Positions 51,282 through 60,630 of a DNA stretch of 64,000 bases are shown here, one piece after another; the first letter of the stretch is position 1, and each line of letters starts with the position of its first letter. Location: contig JBOEGY010000007.1 in assembly GCA_050633665.1 (NCBI GenBank), positions 682,001 through 746,000 of the forward strand, in the 5' to 3' direction. Source of the DNA: JAUIAI01 sp050633665. Lineage in GTDB: Bacteria > Pseudomonadota > Gammaproteobacteria > Burkholderiales > Burkholderiaceae_E. Under the pieces are notes generated by a model. The model was not told the DNA's origin and searched no databases. It saw nothing but the letters and a program-made list of their open reading frames with translations. The position numbers and the translations under genes were made by a program.

Positions 51282-52859
51282 TTGAAATACAAGGATTTAA
51301 GAGAATTCGTCAACAAGCTTGAAATCGAAGGCGAATGCCGGCGAATTTCCGTACCCGCAGACACGGTATTTGAGATGACCGAAATTGGCGACCGGGTCTT
51401 GCGCGACAGTGGACCGGCGCTGCTCTTTGAAAACCCCTTGCGCGCCGGACAGGCCTGTTCCATGCCGGTCCTGGTGAATCTGTTTGGAACAACCAGGCGC
51501 GTTGCGATGGGCATGGGCGAAACCCAGACCGAATCCTTGCGCGAAATCGGCAAGTTGCTGGCTTACCTGAAAGAACCCGATCCGCCACGCGGCCTGCGTG
51601 ATGCCTGGGAAAAACTGCCCGTCCTGCGCCAGGTGTTGAGCATGGCCCCGAAAGAAATCTCTAACGCGCCCTGCCAGCGACATGTCATTGAGGGCGATGC
51701 GGTCAACCTGGACGATTTACCGGTGCAAACCTGCTGGCCGGGAGACGCCGGCCCGCTGATTACCTGGGGACTGGTGGTCACCCGCGGCCCGAACCGCCCG
51801 CGTCAGAACCTCGGCATCTATCGCCAACAATGTATCGCCCGAAACAAGACCATCATGCGCTGGCTCGCGCATCGCGGCGGCGCGCTGGACTTTCTGGATC
51901 ACCGCCGCAGCCAGGAAGCATCCGGCAAGACCGCCGTACCGGAGCCATTCCCGATATCAGTCGTGCTCGGCGCAGACCCGGCCACGATTCTTGGCGCGGT
52001 GACGCCGGTTCCAGATTCCCTGTCGGAGTATCAGTTTGCCGGCTTGCTTCGCGGCAACAAAACCGAACTGACACCCTGTCTGGGCAATCAGTTGCGGGTA
52101 CCGGCTTATGCCGAGCTAGTCCTTGAAGGAAGCATCTTGCCCGACCCCGACGGATCGCTGACACAGGCCAATGCCGAGCGCCAGGGCTTCAAAGGCCCCC
52201 TCCCGGCCGCAGCCCTGACAGGCTGGGAAATGGCCCTGGAAGGCCCGTTTGGTGACCACACGGGTTACTACAACGAACAAGACTGGTTTCCGGTCTTCAC
52301 AATCGACCGGCTCACGCACAGAGATCAGCCGATCTATCACTCCACCTATACCGGCAAGCCACCCGATGAGCCGGCCATCCTGGGGGTCGCCCTGAACGAA
52401 GTCTTCGTGCCGATCCTGCAAAAACAGTTCCCTGAGATTGTCGATTTTTATCTGCCCCCGGAAGGCTGCTCATACCGGATGGCTGTTGTCTCAATCCGTA
52501 AGCAATATCCCGGGCACGCCAAGCGCATCATGTTTGGCATCTGGAGTTTTCTGCGGCAGTTCATGTATACCAAATTCATCATCGTCACCGATGAAGATGT
52601 GAACGTACGCGACTGGCAGGAGGTGATCTGGGCAATGACAACCCGGGTGGACCCGACCCGCGACGCGACTCTGGTCGACAACACACCTATTGACTACCTA
52701 GACTTTGCCTCGCCGGTTTCCGGCCTGGGCTCCAAACTCGGGATTGACGCCACCAACAAATGGCCCGGCGAAACCAATCGCGAATGGGGCGAGCCGATTA
52801 CGATGACCGAAGCCGTCAAGACCAAGGTGGACGGCCTGATGCAAACGATGGGTTTGTAG
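51282..52859 (+). CDS. ubiD: UbiD-family prenylated-FMN-dependent decarboxylase, TTG start
   Basis: 525 residues. Start TTG (MKYKDLREFV-like N-terminus as in UbiD). Signature segments: NLGIYRQQCI (about 179-188), RGGALDFLDH (about 201-210), PAYAELVLEGSIL (about 274-286, with a catalytic Glu) and EGPFGDHTGYY (about 320-330). UbiD uses prenylated FMN from UbiX to decarboxylate aromatic or alpha-beta unsaturated acids. In ubiquinone synthesis it removes the carboxylate of 3-polyprenyl-4-hydroxybenzoate; here it sits among catabolic genes, so another substrate is possible. Convergent with the Lrp gene. Confidence 0.88.
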   Translation: MKYKDLREFVNKLEIEGECRRISVPADTVFEMTEIGDRVLRDSGPALLFENPLRAGQACSMPVLVNLFGTTRRVAMGMGETQTESLREIGKLLAYLKEPDPPRGLRDAWEKLPVLRQVLSMAPKEISNAPCQRHVIEGDAVNLDDLPVQTCWPGDAGPLITWGLVVTRGPNRPRQNLGIYRQQCIARNKTIMRWLAHRGGALDFLDHRRSQEASGKTAVPEPFPISVVLGADPATILGAVTPVPDSLSEYQFAGLLRGNKTELTPCLGNQLRVPAYAELVLEGSILPDPDGSLTQANAERQGFKGPLPAAALTGWEMALEGPFGDHTGYYNEQDWFPVFTIDRLTHRDQPIYHSTYTGKPPDEPAILGVALNEVFVPILQKQFPEIVDFYLPPEGCSYRMAVVSIRKQYPGHAKRIMFGIWSFLRQFMYTKFIIVTDEDVNVRDWQEVIWAMTTRVDPTRDATLVDNTPIDYLDFASPVSGLGSKLGIDATNKWPGETNREWGEPITMTEAVKTKVDGLMQTMGL

Positions 52860-52881
52860 ACCCGGCGCCAGCCAAACCGTT

Positions 52882-53373
52882 TCAGTCCGCCGGCATCAGC
52901 GGAATAACTGGCAGCGACGAGTCTTCAAAAATCGTTTTGATCACGATGTAGCTGAAGTATTTTTCTACACCAAGGTCGCTGTCCAACAAGCTTTCGATGA
53001 TCTCCTGATAGTGCGAGACATTACGCGCGACAAATTTAAGCAGGTAGTCGTAGCCGCCGCTGACCAGATGACATTCACGCAAAGTGTCGTACTGCCGGAC
53101 ACCTGTCTCAAACCGGATAAAGTCTTCGCGACGGTGGTCACTCAGCGTCACCTCGGTAAATACCGTGATGTAATCCAGGATCCGCGCAAGCCGGATTACC
53201 GCCTGGTATCGTTCGATAAACCCGGCTTTTTCAAGTCGCCTGATCCGTTGCAGGCATGGGCTTGCTGACAAACCAACCCGTTCGCCCAGCGCGGCGTTGG
53301 TCAGGCGGGCGTTTTGTTGCAACGCCACCAGAATGCTCAGATCAATTCGATCGAGTTTGGCCGGTCTGGTCAT
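52882..53373 (-). CDS. Lrp/AsnC-family transcriptional regulator
   Basis: 163 residues. N-terminal helix-turn-helix LDRIDLSILVALQQNARLTNAALGERVGLSASPCLQRIRRL region (quoted core NAALGERVGLSASP, about 26-39) and a RAM-type ligand domain (about 75-145). It likely senses an amino acid and may control the adjacent dehalogenase-aminotransferase genes. It starts at 53373, 4 bp after the HAD gene stop; the longer frame to 53442 would run inside that gene. It converges with ubiD. Confidence 0.9.
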   Translation of the reverse strand: MTRPAKLDRIDLSILVALQQNARLTNAALGERVGLSASPCLQRIRRLEKAGFIERYQAVIRLARILDYITVFTEVTLSDHRREDFIRFETGVRQYDTLRECHLVSGGYDYLLKFVARNVSHYQEIIESLLDSDLGVEKYFSYIVIKTIFEDSSLPVIPLMPAD

Positions 53374-53377
53374 GAGT

Positions 53378-54103
53378 CTAGGAACGCAGGGCGTCCTGAT
53401 GGGCTTTGACCAGATCCGCCATGCTGTTGAACCTGAAATCAACTGTCGGCATATTGCCCGGATTCATCGTGGCTCCGAACCCGTCTTGCGCATAACGACG
53501 GTAAATCCAGCATGAGGCGAGCCCGTGTTTATTGGCCGGCCCGTGATCATGAAACATACTCTCGGCGGTATGCAGAATGTCTTTCTTTGTCAGCCCCAGC
53601 CCGCTCAGTTTTTCAAGCATATAGTCGAAGTTCCGATCAGCGGGCTTGTATGAGCCGATGTCTTCGGCGGTATAGACGGCATCGAATACGACTTGCAATT
53701 TCTGATTGCTGGCTTCAAAACTGCGATTATCCACATTGGAAAGAATAATCAGTTTGTAGTGTTTCTTGAGGTATTGAAGCGCGCCAGCGGCATCAGGAAA
53801 TGCCGGCCAGTTCCGGACTGAGCGGCCATATGCCGCGCATTCGTCAACAGTGGCTGATACGCCCCATTCCTCGGCAAGACGCTTATAGACGACCGCCAGC
53901 AACTCTTCGTAGCGTCGTGCCGGTGTCCAGTGCTGTTGCGATGATTCATGGCGGGCGTGCGCCTGCAGGATATCGTTGCGGCTCATGTCAGTCTTGAGTC
54001 GGGAGGTCAGCGGCGCCAAGCCCGCAATCATCCCTGACTCCCAGTCAATCAGCGTGCCGTAGCAATCGAAAGTCAATGCCTTGAAATCGGTGAGTTGCAT
54101 CAT
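53378..54103 (-). CDS. Haloacid dehalogenase type II-like HAD hydrolase
   Basis: 241 residues. The HAD nucleophile Asp in TFDCYGTLIDW (about 12-22), the motif II Ser in LSNVDNR (about 120-126), the Lys/Asp in SYKPADRNFDYML (about 150-162). Type II (S)-2-haloacid dehalogenases share this pattern; phosphatases are close relatives. The start at 54103 follows the aminotransferase stop with no gap. Metabolite phosphatase or dehalogenase activity is open. Order: aminotransferase, HAD, Lrp. Confidence 0.88.
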   Translation of the reverse strand: MMQLTDFKALTFDCYGTLIDWESGMIAGLAPLTSRLKTDMSRNDILQAHARHESSQQHWTPARRYEELLAVVYKRLAEEWGVSATVDECAAYGRSVRNWPAFPDAAGALQYLKKHYKLIILSNVDNRSFEASNQKLQVVFDAVYTAEDIGSYKPADRNFDYMLEKLSGLGLTKKDILHTAESMFHDHGPANKHGLASCWIYRRYAQDGFGATMNPGNMPTVDFRFNSMADLVKAHQDALRS

Positions 54104-55465
54104 CTAGCCTTTGATATCCATAACAGTTTCCAGCGTCGCGGTAATCCGCTCAATCATCAGGTCTATCTCTGCGCGGGTAATACAGATTGCCGGCGCAAAC
54201 CCCAGCGTACCATCTGCAAAAGCGCGAAAAATCAAGCGATTATCAAGCCCCGCCTGAGCCAGACGCGGCCCGATATTCAGATCTGCTGTTGGTTTGCTTC
54301 GTGCTTGCTTGTCAGTGACCAGCTCAATCGCACCCAGCAATCCCTTGGACCGCACATCACCAACCAGCGGATGATCTTTGAATTCAGCCAGTCGGCGCTC
54401 AAAATACGCGCCGGAGCGCTTGCCATTTTCCAGCAAACCACCGGCCTGATACAAACGCAAGACCTCCAGCCCCACTGCGGCGCTGACCGGATGGCCTGAG
54501 TAAGTCAGTCCGTGACCGAATGGCACACCGTCTGGCGCCGCATCGGCAATCACCTCATAGATGCGATCGGAAACCAGCGCAGCTCCCATCGGGCTATACC
54601 CGGAGGTGAGCCCTTTGGCAATTGTCATGAAGTCGGGCTCTAGCTGCTCATGCTCGCAGGCGAACATCGGCCCGGTCCGGCCAAAAGCCGTAATGACTTC
54701 ATCAGTAATGAACAAGATGCCAAGCTCACGACAGGCTTGCTGCATGGCAGACGCGAAACCTGTCGGCGGGACGACGACACCGCCCGACCCCTGAACCAGT
54801 TCGCAAATAAATGCAGCAACGTTTTCCACGCCAAGCTCGTCCACTTTCTGATGAAGCGCTCTGACTGAGGCGGCGATAACTGCCTGCGGATCAGGGCCTT
54901 CGGCATGCCGATACGGGTTGGGCGAATCGATATGGTGTTGCCAGGACATCGGCAGATCAAACAAATCATGAAAGACCGGCAGGCCGGTGAGTCCTGCCCC
55001 GCTGGAACTGGAGCCATGAAACCCATTCTTGAGTGCAATGAATTGCTTTTTCTGCGGCCGGCCCAGAGCATTGTTGTAGTAACGAACCATCCGTACAACA
55101 CTGTCGACCGCATCCGAACCGCCAAGGGTGAAAAACACATGATTCAGATCGCCGGGCGCCAGCGCCGCGAGTTGCGCAGCCAGCTTAATCGCGGGTTCAT
55201 TGCCATAGTGAAAATAGCCTGTCGCGTAAGGCAGGCGGCGCATTTGCTCGGTCGCCACCTGAACGATGCTCTCCTGACCGTACCCTGCATTGACGCACCA
55301 CAAGCCGGCAAATGCATCGAGCATGGTGCGCCCTTCGCTATCGGTCAGATAACATCCCTGACCAGAGTGCAAGAGGGTCACGCCGCGTTGCTCATGCGCG
55401 CGCAGTGAAACAAGCGGATGAATCAGATGGGATCGATCTTGTTCAATCAGGGATTCGCGTGACAT
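54104..55465 (-). CDS. Class III omega-aminotransferase
   Basis: 453 residues. PLP motifs: TLGGSDAVDSVVRM (about 112-125), NGFHGSSSSGAGLTG (about 143-157), DEVITAFGRTGPMFA (about 254-268) and the Schiff-base lysine in MTIAKGLTSGYSPMGA (about 281-296). Family members act on beta-alanine, putrescine, GABA, taurine or similar omega-amines with pyruvate. The start at 55465 is chosen from homology (SHLIHPLVSL follows). The HAD gene follows immediately and Lrp after that. It lies downstream of dacB with a 105-bp gap. Confidence 0.92.
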   Translation of the reverse strand: MSRESLIEQDRSHLIHPLVSLRAHEQRGVTLLHSGQGCYLTDSEGRTMLDAFAGLWCVNAGYGQESIVQVATEQMRRLPYATGYFHYGNEPAIKLAAQLAALAPGDLNHVFFTLGGSDAVDSVVRMVRYYNNALGRPQKKQFIALKNGFHGSSSSGAGLTGLPVFHDLFDLPMSWQHHIDSPNPYRHAEGPDPQAVIAASVRALHQKVDELGVENVAAFICELVQGSGGVVVPPTGFASAMQQACRELGILFITDEVITAFGRTGPMFACEHEQLEPDFMTIAKGLTSGYSPMGAALVSDRIYEVIADAAPDGVPFGHGLTYSGHPVSAAVGLEVLRLYQAGGLLENGKRSGAYFERRLAEFKDHPLVGDVRSKGLLGAIELVTDKQARSKPTADLNIGPRLAQAGLDNRLIFRAFADGTLGFAPAICITRAEIDLMIERITATLETVMDIKG

Positions 55466-55570
55466 GAGATAACCGTGCAGACCTATTGGTTGGGGGTTAC
55501 TCAGTAGAACACATCGGGCGAAAATATTGCTTTGATTCGCCCCCACCAGACAAACGATATCTTTGAATGA

Positions 55571-57076
55571 CTAACCGTTCTTGAACAACCACTGCAATAA
55601 CTGGTTTTGCACGGTGTAGCTGGCGCGCGCGCCCGGACCATTGACAATCAGGCTGACCACATATTCCGCGCCAGACTGCGCCGCCACATAACCGGCCATC
55701 GAACGCACACCGGCCAGGCTGCCCGTCTTGATCCAGGCATGCCCGGCAATCGGATGCGAGCGCAGCTGGCGTCGCATCGTGCCGTCCACGCCGACGATCG
55801 GCAGTGACTCACGGAACGTATCGGCATGAGGCCCTCTTGAGGCATGCAGCAGAACGTCAGTCAGACCGCGCGCACTAATGCGAGCCTGCCGCGACAAGCC
55901 CGAGCCGTTATCAAGGACCAGCCCCTGTAAACCAAGCCCATTAAGCCTGAGAATGGCCTCAACCAGACGCCTGCCCGACGCTTCATCAACCCGCTCTTCC
56001 TGGTTTTCTGCCGCTAGCTGAAGCATCAGTTGGCGGGTCATAACATTGTTACTGAACTTATTAATGTCGGTAATGATCTGCGCCATCGGTCGGGGTGACT
56101 GCCAGACATACCAGGGGCCGCCGGTCTGCTCAGTTATCTGGCTGAGCGAACGGCGTTCCCGAACCGCCTTACCCTTCCAGGTGCCGCCAGCGGCAGTCCA
56201 GGCAGCACGAAACAAGGCATCACTAAAAGTCACGTGATTCAACACGGCGTGAAAAGCCTCGCTTTGCCCACAACGGGCGGAAAACCGGCCACCCACACGA
56301 ATCACCGCACCGGTCTTGCCTGCGCGCTCGCGAATCTTCAGGCCTGACGCCCGGTGGCGACACTTTCCCTTCACCTGACTGATCCGGTTTTCCAGACGCA
56401 CGCCGGCGAGCGGCGGATCCAGCTCAAGCTGCGCGCCCCGCCGGCCCGGCGTGACCACAAACTTGGTCGATTTGAAATTCAGCATTGCCGCATCCGGCCA
56501 GACGTTATACGGCTCGGTTAACAAGCCGTCGATCGCATCCCGCGGTTCCAAAGGCCTGGCGTACAGAGCATTGTTAAGCCGTAAGTCGCCAGCAATTGTT
56601 GTCAGCCCGCGCGCACGCAACTGGCCAATAATGACTTCCAGGTCTTCGATAACCAGCTTGGGATCGCCGCCACCGACCATGACGAGGTCACCGTCCAACA
56701 CACCATCGGTCAGCGAGCCGTCAAGATGAAACGCTGTTTTCCAGGTGTAATCCGGCCCGAGTTGTAGCAAGCCGGCGTAAGTCGTAAGAAGTTTGATACT
56801 TGAAGCCGGATTCAGCGGCATATCCGGCTGCACACTGAGAAACGGGCGTCCGTCTTTTAGTGAACGAATATCGACAGCAACCTGGCTCTTGTCGGCTCCG
56901 GCCTGCTTGAGCCACTGGGCCAGAAGCCGACTGCCCTCCGACTTGCCTGCCGCCTGCACCGACGTAACCACAAACCAGGGAATCAACGTGGCTGCCAGGC
57001 TCCGCATCAGCCAGCGAGAACCCGTCGATTGCGACGGCAGGCGGCGGGACGGAACCAGACAGGTCAGCTTGAACAT
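55571..57076 (-). CDS. dacB: D-alanyl-D-alanine carboxypeptidase/endopeptidase PBP4
   Basis: About 501 residues, penicillin-binding protein of the DacB/S13 family. A signal peptide near residues 24-43 (LAATLIPWFVV), the SxxK serine Ser92 (ASSIK, 91-95), the SxN motif KFSNNVM (about 356) and the KTG box IKTGSLAGVR (about 462). It should trim or cut cross-links in the periplasm. ATG at 57076 is chosen; other in-frame Met codons exist upstream (57106, 57154) but overlap the divergent operon. The regulator and aminotransferase next to it are functionally unrelated. Confidence 0.88.
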   Translation of the reverse strand: MFKLTCLVPSRRLPSQSTGSRWLMRSLAATLIPWFVVTSVQAAGKSEGSRLLAQWLKQAGADKSQVAVDIRSLKDGRPFLSVQPDMPLNPASSIKLLTTYAGLLQLGPDYTWKTAFHLDGSLTDGVLDGDLVMVGGGDPKLVIEDLEVIIGQLRARGLTTIAGDLRLNNALYARPLEPRDAIDGLLTEPYNVWPDAAMLNFKSTKFVVTPGRRGAQLELDPPLAGVRLENRISQVKGKCRHRASGLKIRERAGKTGAVIRVGGRFSARCGQSEAFHAVLNHVTFSDALFRAAWTAAGGTWKGKAVRERRSLSQITEQTGGPWYVWQSPRPMAQIITDINKFSNNVMTRQLMLQLAAENQEERVDEASGRRLVEAILRLNGLGLQGLVLDNGSGLSRQARISARGLTDVLLHASRGPHADTFRESLPIVGVDGTMRRQLRSHPIAGHAWIKTGSLAGVRSMAGYVAAQSGAEYVVSLIVNGPGARASYTVQNQLLQWLFKNG

Positions 57077-57148
57077 TATTTTTGAAACCACTCTCATCGA
57101 CAACATTATTTCATGACCCGAGGTGGCTGCGCGGTAGACTGCTAGCCG

Positions 57149-58441
57149 ATGCACGCACAGAACACACCCCCGACACTTGCCCAGAAGATCATATCGCGGG
57201 CCAGCGGCCGCCCGTCAGTTGATGTTGGCGAGATTGTCACCTGCTCAATTGATCTGGCCATGTTTCATGACTCCAGCGGGCCGCGCAGACTAGACCCAAT
57301 GCTCAAGTCGCTGGGCGCCAGCGTCAAAGATCCGGACAAGCTGGTCCTGGTCACCGACCATTACGTTACAGGTACTGACCCCGAAAGCCGACAGATTGTC
57401 CAGATCACCCGCGACTGGGCCAAAAAAACCGGGATTCGTAATTTCTACGACAGTCAGGGAATCTGCCATGTTGTGACCCCGGAGCGCGGCCACCTCCGAC
57501 CCGGTATGTTCTGTGTTGGCGGTGATTCTCACTCACCCACTGGCGGCGCATTCGGGTGTTATATGTTCGGCATCGGCTCAACCGAAATGCTTGGCGCGAT
57601 CGTAACCGGCGAAATCTGGTTACGCGTGCCGCGCACTATTCGCTATGTTTTCAGTGGTTTGCTGGAAGATGGCGTGACCGCCAAAGACATCATGCTTAAA
57701 CTGATCGGGCAGTTCGGCATGAACGGCGGGGACTATCAGGCAGTCGAATTCGCCGGGCCGGCAATCCAGGCCCTGCCAATGCCGGAACGCATGACACTGT
57801 CGAACATGTCAGCAGAACTTGGCGCGCAGGCCGGGCTTGTTCAAGCCGACCACACGACTGAACAGGCGCTGCTGACTGCTGGCGTTCCGGCAGATCAGAT
57901 TGATCTGTCAGCGGGCCAGGCGGCAGATGCCGCTTACACCAGCGATCACCACTTTGACGCCAGCGCGATCGAACCCCAAGTGGCACGCCCGCACTCGCCG
58001 GCCAACGCGGTGCCGGCCAGCGAAGTCGCCGGAGAAAACATTGATGTTGCCTATATTGGCGCCTGCACGGGCGCCAAACTAAACGATATGCGGCTGGCCG
58101 CCCGGCTTTTACATGGCCGGAAAGTCGCCCCCGGCCTCAGACTGATGCTCGCGCCCGCGAGCCTGCGCGAACTGGAAACCGCTCGCGAAGAAAAGACTTT
58201 GCAGTCCCTCCTGGATGCCGGCGCCGAGTTGCTGCCAGCAGCCTGCGGCGCCTGCGCTGGTTACGGTAACAGTATTCCGCAAGGTGCGCGCGTCATCTCG
58301 ACAACCGCGCGCAACTTCAAAGGCCGCATGGGCAGCGACACCGCTAGTGTCTGGCTTGCCTCCCCCGCTACCGTCGCCGCCAGTGCGATTACCGGTCAGA
58401 TCACCGACCCGCGTGAGTTACTCACGCACAGTCGCCCATGA
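57149..58441 (+). CDS. Aconitase-family large subunit (isopropylmalate/homoaconitate dehydratase-like)
   Basis: 430 residues of the LeuC fold. Motifs: GDSHSPTGGAFG (about 125-136), FGIGSTEMLGAIVTGEIW, and cluster ligands Cys306 (IGACTGAKLND), Cys366 and Cys369 (AACGACAGYG). The CTGAKLND variant of the usual CTNxR loop, and the operon context, argue against canonical LeuC, since leuA is 25 kb away without leuB or leuD. Hydration/dehydration of a C4-C6 hydroxyacid is expected; candidates include homoaconitate, maleate/citraconate or dimethylmalate. It overlaps the small-subunit gene by 4 bp. Confidence 0.85.
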   Translation: MHAQNTPPTLAQKIISRASGRPSVDVGEIVTCSIDLAMFHDSSGPRRLDPMLKSLGASVKDPDKLVLVTDHYVTGTDPESRQIVQITRDWAKKTGIRNFYDSQGICHVVTPERGHLRPGMFCVGGDSHSPTGGAFGCYMFGIGSTEMLGAIVTGEIWLRVPRTIRYVFSGLLEDGVTAKDIMLKLIGQFGMNGGDYQAVEFAGPAIQALPMPERMTLSNMSAELGAQAGLVQADHTTEQALLTAGVPADQIDLSAGQAADAAYTSDHHFDASAIEPQVARPHSPANAVPASEVAGENIDVAYIGACTGAKLNDMRLAARLLHGRKVAPGLRLMLAPASLRELETAREEKTLQSLLDAGAELLPAACGACAGYGNSIPQGARVISTTARNFKGRMGSDTASVWLASPATVAASAITGQITDPRELLTHSRP

Positions 58442-58947
58442 CTGGCCGGGTCTGGTCGCTGCCGGCGAATGTAGATACCGATGCGCTAGCTCCGGGCAAG
58501 GCCATGGCCGGCGGGCTGGAAGCGATTGCCCCGCATTGCCTGGCAGCAATCCGCCCGGAGTTTGCCAGCCAGGTACGGCCCGGCGATTACCTTGTCGCCG
58601 GGGCCAATTTTGGTATTGGCTCGTCCCGCGAACAGGCTGCTGGCGTGCTCAAACATCTGGGCATTGCGGCGGTGATCGCGCCTTCCTATGCTGGTTTGTT
58701 TTATCGCAACGCATTCAATCTTGGTTTGCCCGCCCTGATTTGCCCCGCTGCCATTCAGATTCCCGACCATGCCGAGATAAGCATTGACCGGCACCGCTCA
58801 GTCATTGTCGCGCGACCAGACAATGCACAATGGCAGATCGAACCAGTACCCGACTTTTTGCAAGCCCTGATTGACGCCGGCGGTTTACTGGCGCAACTAC
58901 GGCAACGACTGGCCGGCCAACCAGATCAAACCGATCACAAGGACTAA
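58438..58947 (+). CDS. Aconitase-family small subunit (LeuD-like)
   Basis: 169 residues. LeuD signature: NVDTDALAPGK (about 11-21), GANFGIGSSREQA (about 55-67), IAPSYAGLFYRNAFNLGLPAL (quoted in part, SYAGLFYRN, about 82-90). It forms the swivelling domain that completes the active site of the upstream large subunit. The start overlaps that gene by 4 bp (ATGA) and HyuB begins 3 bp after the stop. At 169 residues it is shorter than LeuD of E. coli (about 201). Confidence 0.9.
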   Translation: MTGRVWSLPANVDTDALAPGKAMAGGLEAIAPHCLAAIRPEFASQVRPGDYLVAGANFGIGSSREQAAGVLKHLGIAAVIAPSYAGLFYRNAFNLGLPALICPAAIQIPDHAEISIDRHRSVIVARPDNAQWQIEPVPDFLQALIDAGGLLAQLRQRLAGQPDQTDHKD

Positions 58948-58950
58948 ACA

Positions 58951-60630
58951 ATGGACGCTGTCAGACTGGCCGTTCTGAAAGGACGACTTGAGCAGATCGC
59001 TGACGAAATGGACGCCACCCTGTATCGCAGCGCGTTCAACCCGATCATCGCCGAAGCGCACGACGCATCACATGGCCTGTATGACGCGGCTTCCGGCGAC
59101 ACGCTGGTGCAAGGCAAATCCGGACTGCCGGTCTTCGTCGGCGCGATGGCTTTCGCGGTCAAAGCGGCAATCGATGCGGCTGAAAAACAAGAGGGCTTGA
59201 CTGACGGGGACACCTGGTTGTTCAACGACCCCTATGATGGCGGCACGCATCTGAATGACTTCAAACTCGTGCGCCCGTTTTTTTATCAGGGCAAGTTGTT
59301 CTGCTGCCTGGCATCGGTTGCCCATTGGCATGATGTAGGCGGCGCCGTTCCTGGAAACTACAACCCGGCCGCAACCGAGTGCTGGCAGGAAGGCATGTTG
59401 ATTCCCCCGGTGCGGCTGATCCGCAAGCACGTGTTCAATGACGACTTGATGCAGGTCTTGACATCCAACTCGCGCTTGCCGAACAGTCTGTATGGCGACT
59501 TGAACGGTCAGCTGGCGGCGCTAGACCTGGGCCAGCAACGTCTGACCAGCCTGCTCGATGAATACGGCCCGGAGCAAATTCAACAAGCCCTCTCAGAATT
59601 ACGGACAAGAGCGGTCAAACTGATGCAGGCGAACATTCTCAAATTACCTGAAGGTGAATACGCCTGCGAAGACTTTCTTGATAACGACGGCATTAGCGAT
59701 GTTCCGCTTAGAATTTCGGTTCGGATCCAGGTGACTCACCAGTCAGAGCACGACGGAAAGCCACGACTGCAACTCGACTTCTCCGAAACCTCGCCGGCTT
59801 GCGCCGGCCCGGTCAACATCTCGAAATCAACCGCAATTGCCGCCTGTTACGTCGCGCTCAAACACATTTTCCCAGAGGTTCCCGCAAACGCCGGTGTGCT
59901 CGATTCAATTGATTTCGTGATTCCCGAAACGGCACTAATCTGCGCCGGCAAACCGAAACCGGTGGGCGGTTATACCGAAACGATCTTACGGATGATCGAT
60001 GTTATTTTCGGCGCAATGGCCGTCGCGGATCCCGACAACGCTCATGCAATGGCGTACGGCACAATCAATGCCTTGTCGATAGCTGGCACTCGCAGCGTGG
60101 GCGACAATACCGGCAAACCGTGGGTAATGTTCAGTTTCTTCGGGGGCGGGCACGGCGCGCACCCCGGCGGTGACGGACTGGCCCATGGCAACGCACCTAT
60201 TTCAATGGCAACAATCCCGCCGCTTGAAATTCTCGAAGCCAGTTACCCAGTCGCGTTTACCCAGTGGGCGTTACGCGCGGACTCAGGAGGCCCGGGGAAA
60301 TTCCGCGGCGGCCTGGGCGCAATTTACGAGATCGAGCTGCTCGAACAAGACGCTCAGGCGTTTGTATTCGGTGAGCGCTCACGATTCGCGCCCAAAGGAG
60401 TCAATGGCGGCGGTGCGGCCGCGATGAACCGGATCTCTTACCGCCAGAACGGACAATGGCATGAGCCGCCAATGGCCTCCAAACAGGTTGGCATCGCGCT
60501 GACCAGGGGCGACCGAATGCGCATAGAAAGCCCCGGCGGCGGCGGCTGTGGCAACCCCTCGCAACGCGCCCCCCATCTGCTTGAATCAGACATAGCAGCC
60601 GGTTACGTCACCCGAAGCAGGCCGCAATGA
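58951..60630 (+). CDS. hyuB: Hydantoinase/oxoprolinase subunit B
   Basis: 559 residues. Typical HyuB features: EQIADEMDATLYRSAFNPIIAEAHDAS region near the start (quoted core MDATLYRSAFNP, about 17-28), NDPYDGGTHLNDF (about 91-103), then FSETSPACAGPVN (about 277-289) and the glycine-rich FFGGGHGAHPGGDG (about 396-409). It partners HyuA in ATP-dependent opening of cyclic amides (N-methylhydantoin, 5-oxoproline) or, in relatives, carboxylation of ketones. It overlaps hyuA by 4 bp. Confidence 0.92.
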   Translation: MDAVRLAVLKGRLEQIADEMDATLYRSAFNPIIAEAHDASHGLYDAASGDTLVQGKSGLPVFVGAMAFAVKAAIDAAEKQEGLTDGDTWLFNDPYDGGTHLNDFKLVRPFFYQGKLFCCLASVAHWHDVGGAVPGNYNPAATECWQEGMLIPPVRLIRKHVFNDDLMQVLTSNSRLPNSLYGDLNGQLAALDLGQQRLTSLLDEYGPEQIQQALSELRTRAVKLMQANILKLPEGEYACEDFLDNDGISDVPLRISVRIQVTHQSEHDGKPRLQLDFSETSPACAGPVNISKSTAIAACYVALKHIFPEVPANAGVLDSIDFVIPETALICAGKPKPVGGYTETILRMIDVIFGAMAVADPDNAHAMAYGTINALSIAGTRSVGDNTGKPWVMFSFFGGGHGAHPGGDGLAHGNAPISMATIPPLEILEASYPVAFTQWALRADSGGPGKFRGGLGAIYEIELLEQDAQAFVFGERSRFAPKGVNGGGAAAMNRISYRQNGQWHEPPMASKQVGIALTRGDRMRIESPGGGGCGNPSQRAPHLLESDIAAGYVTRSRPQ

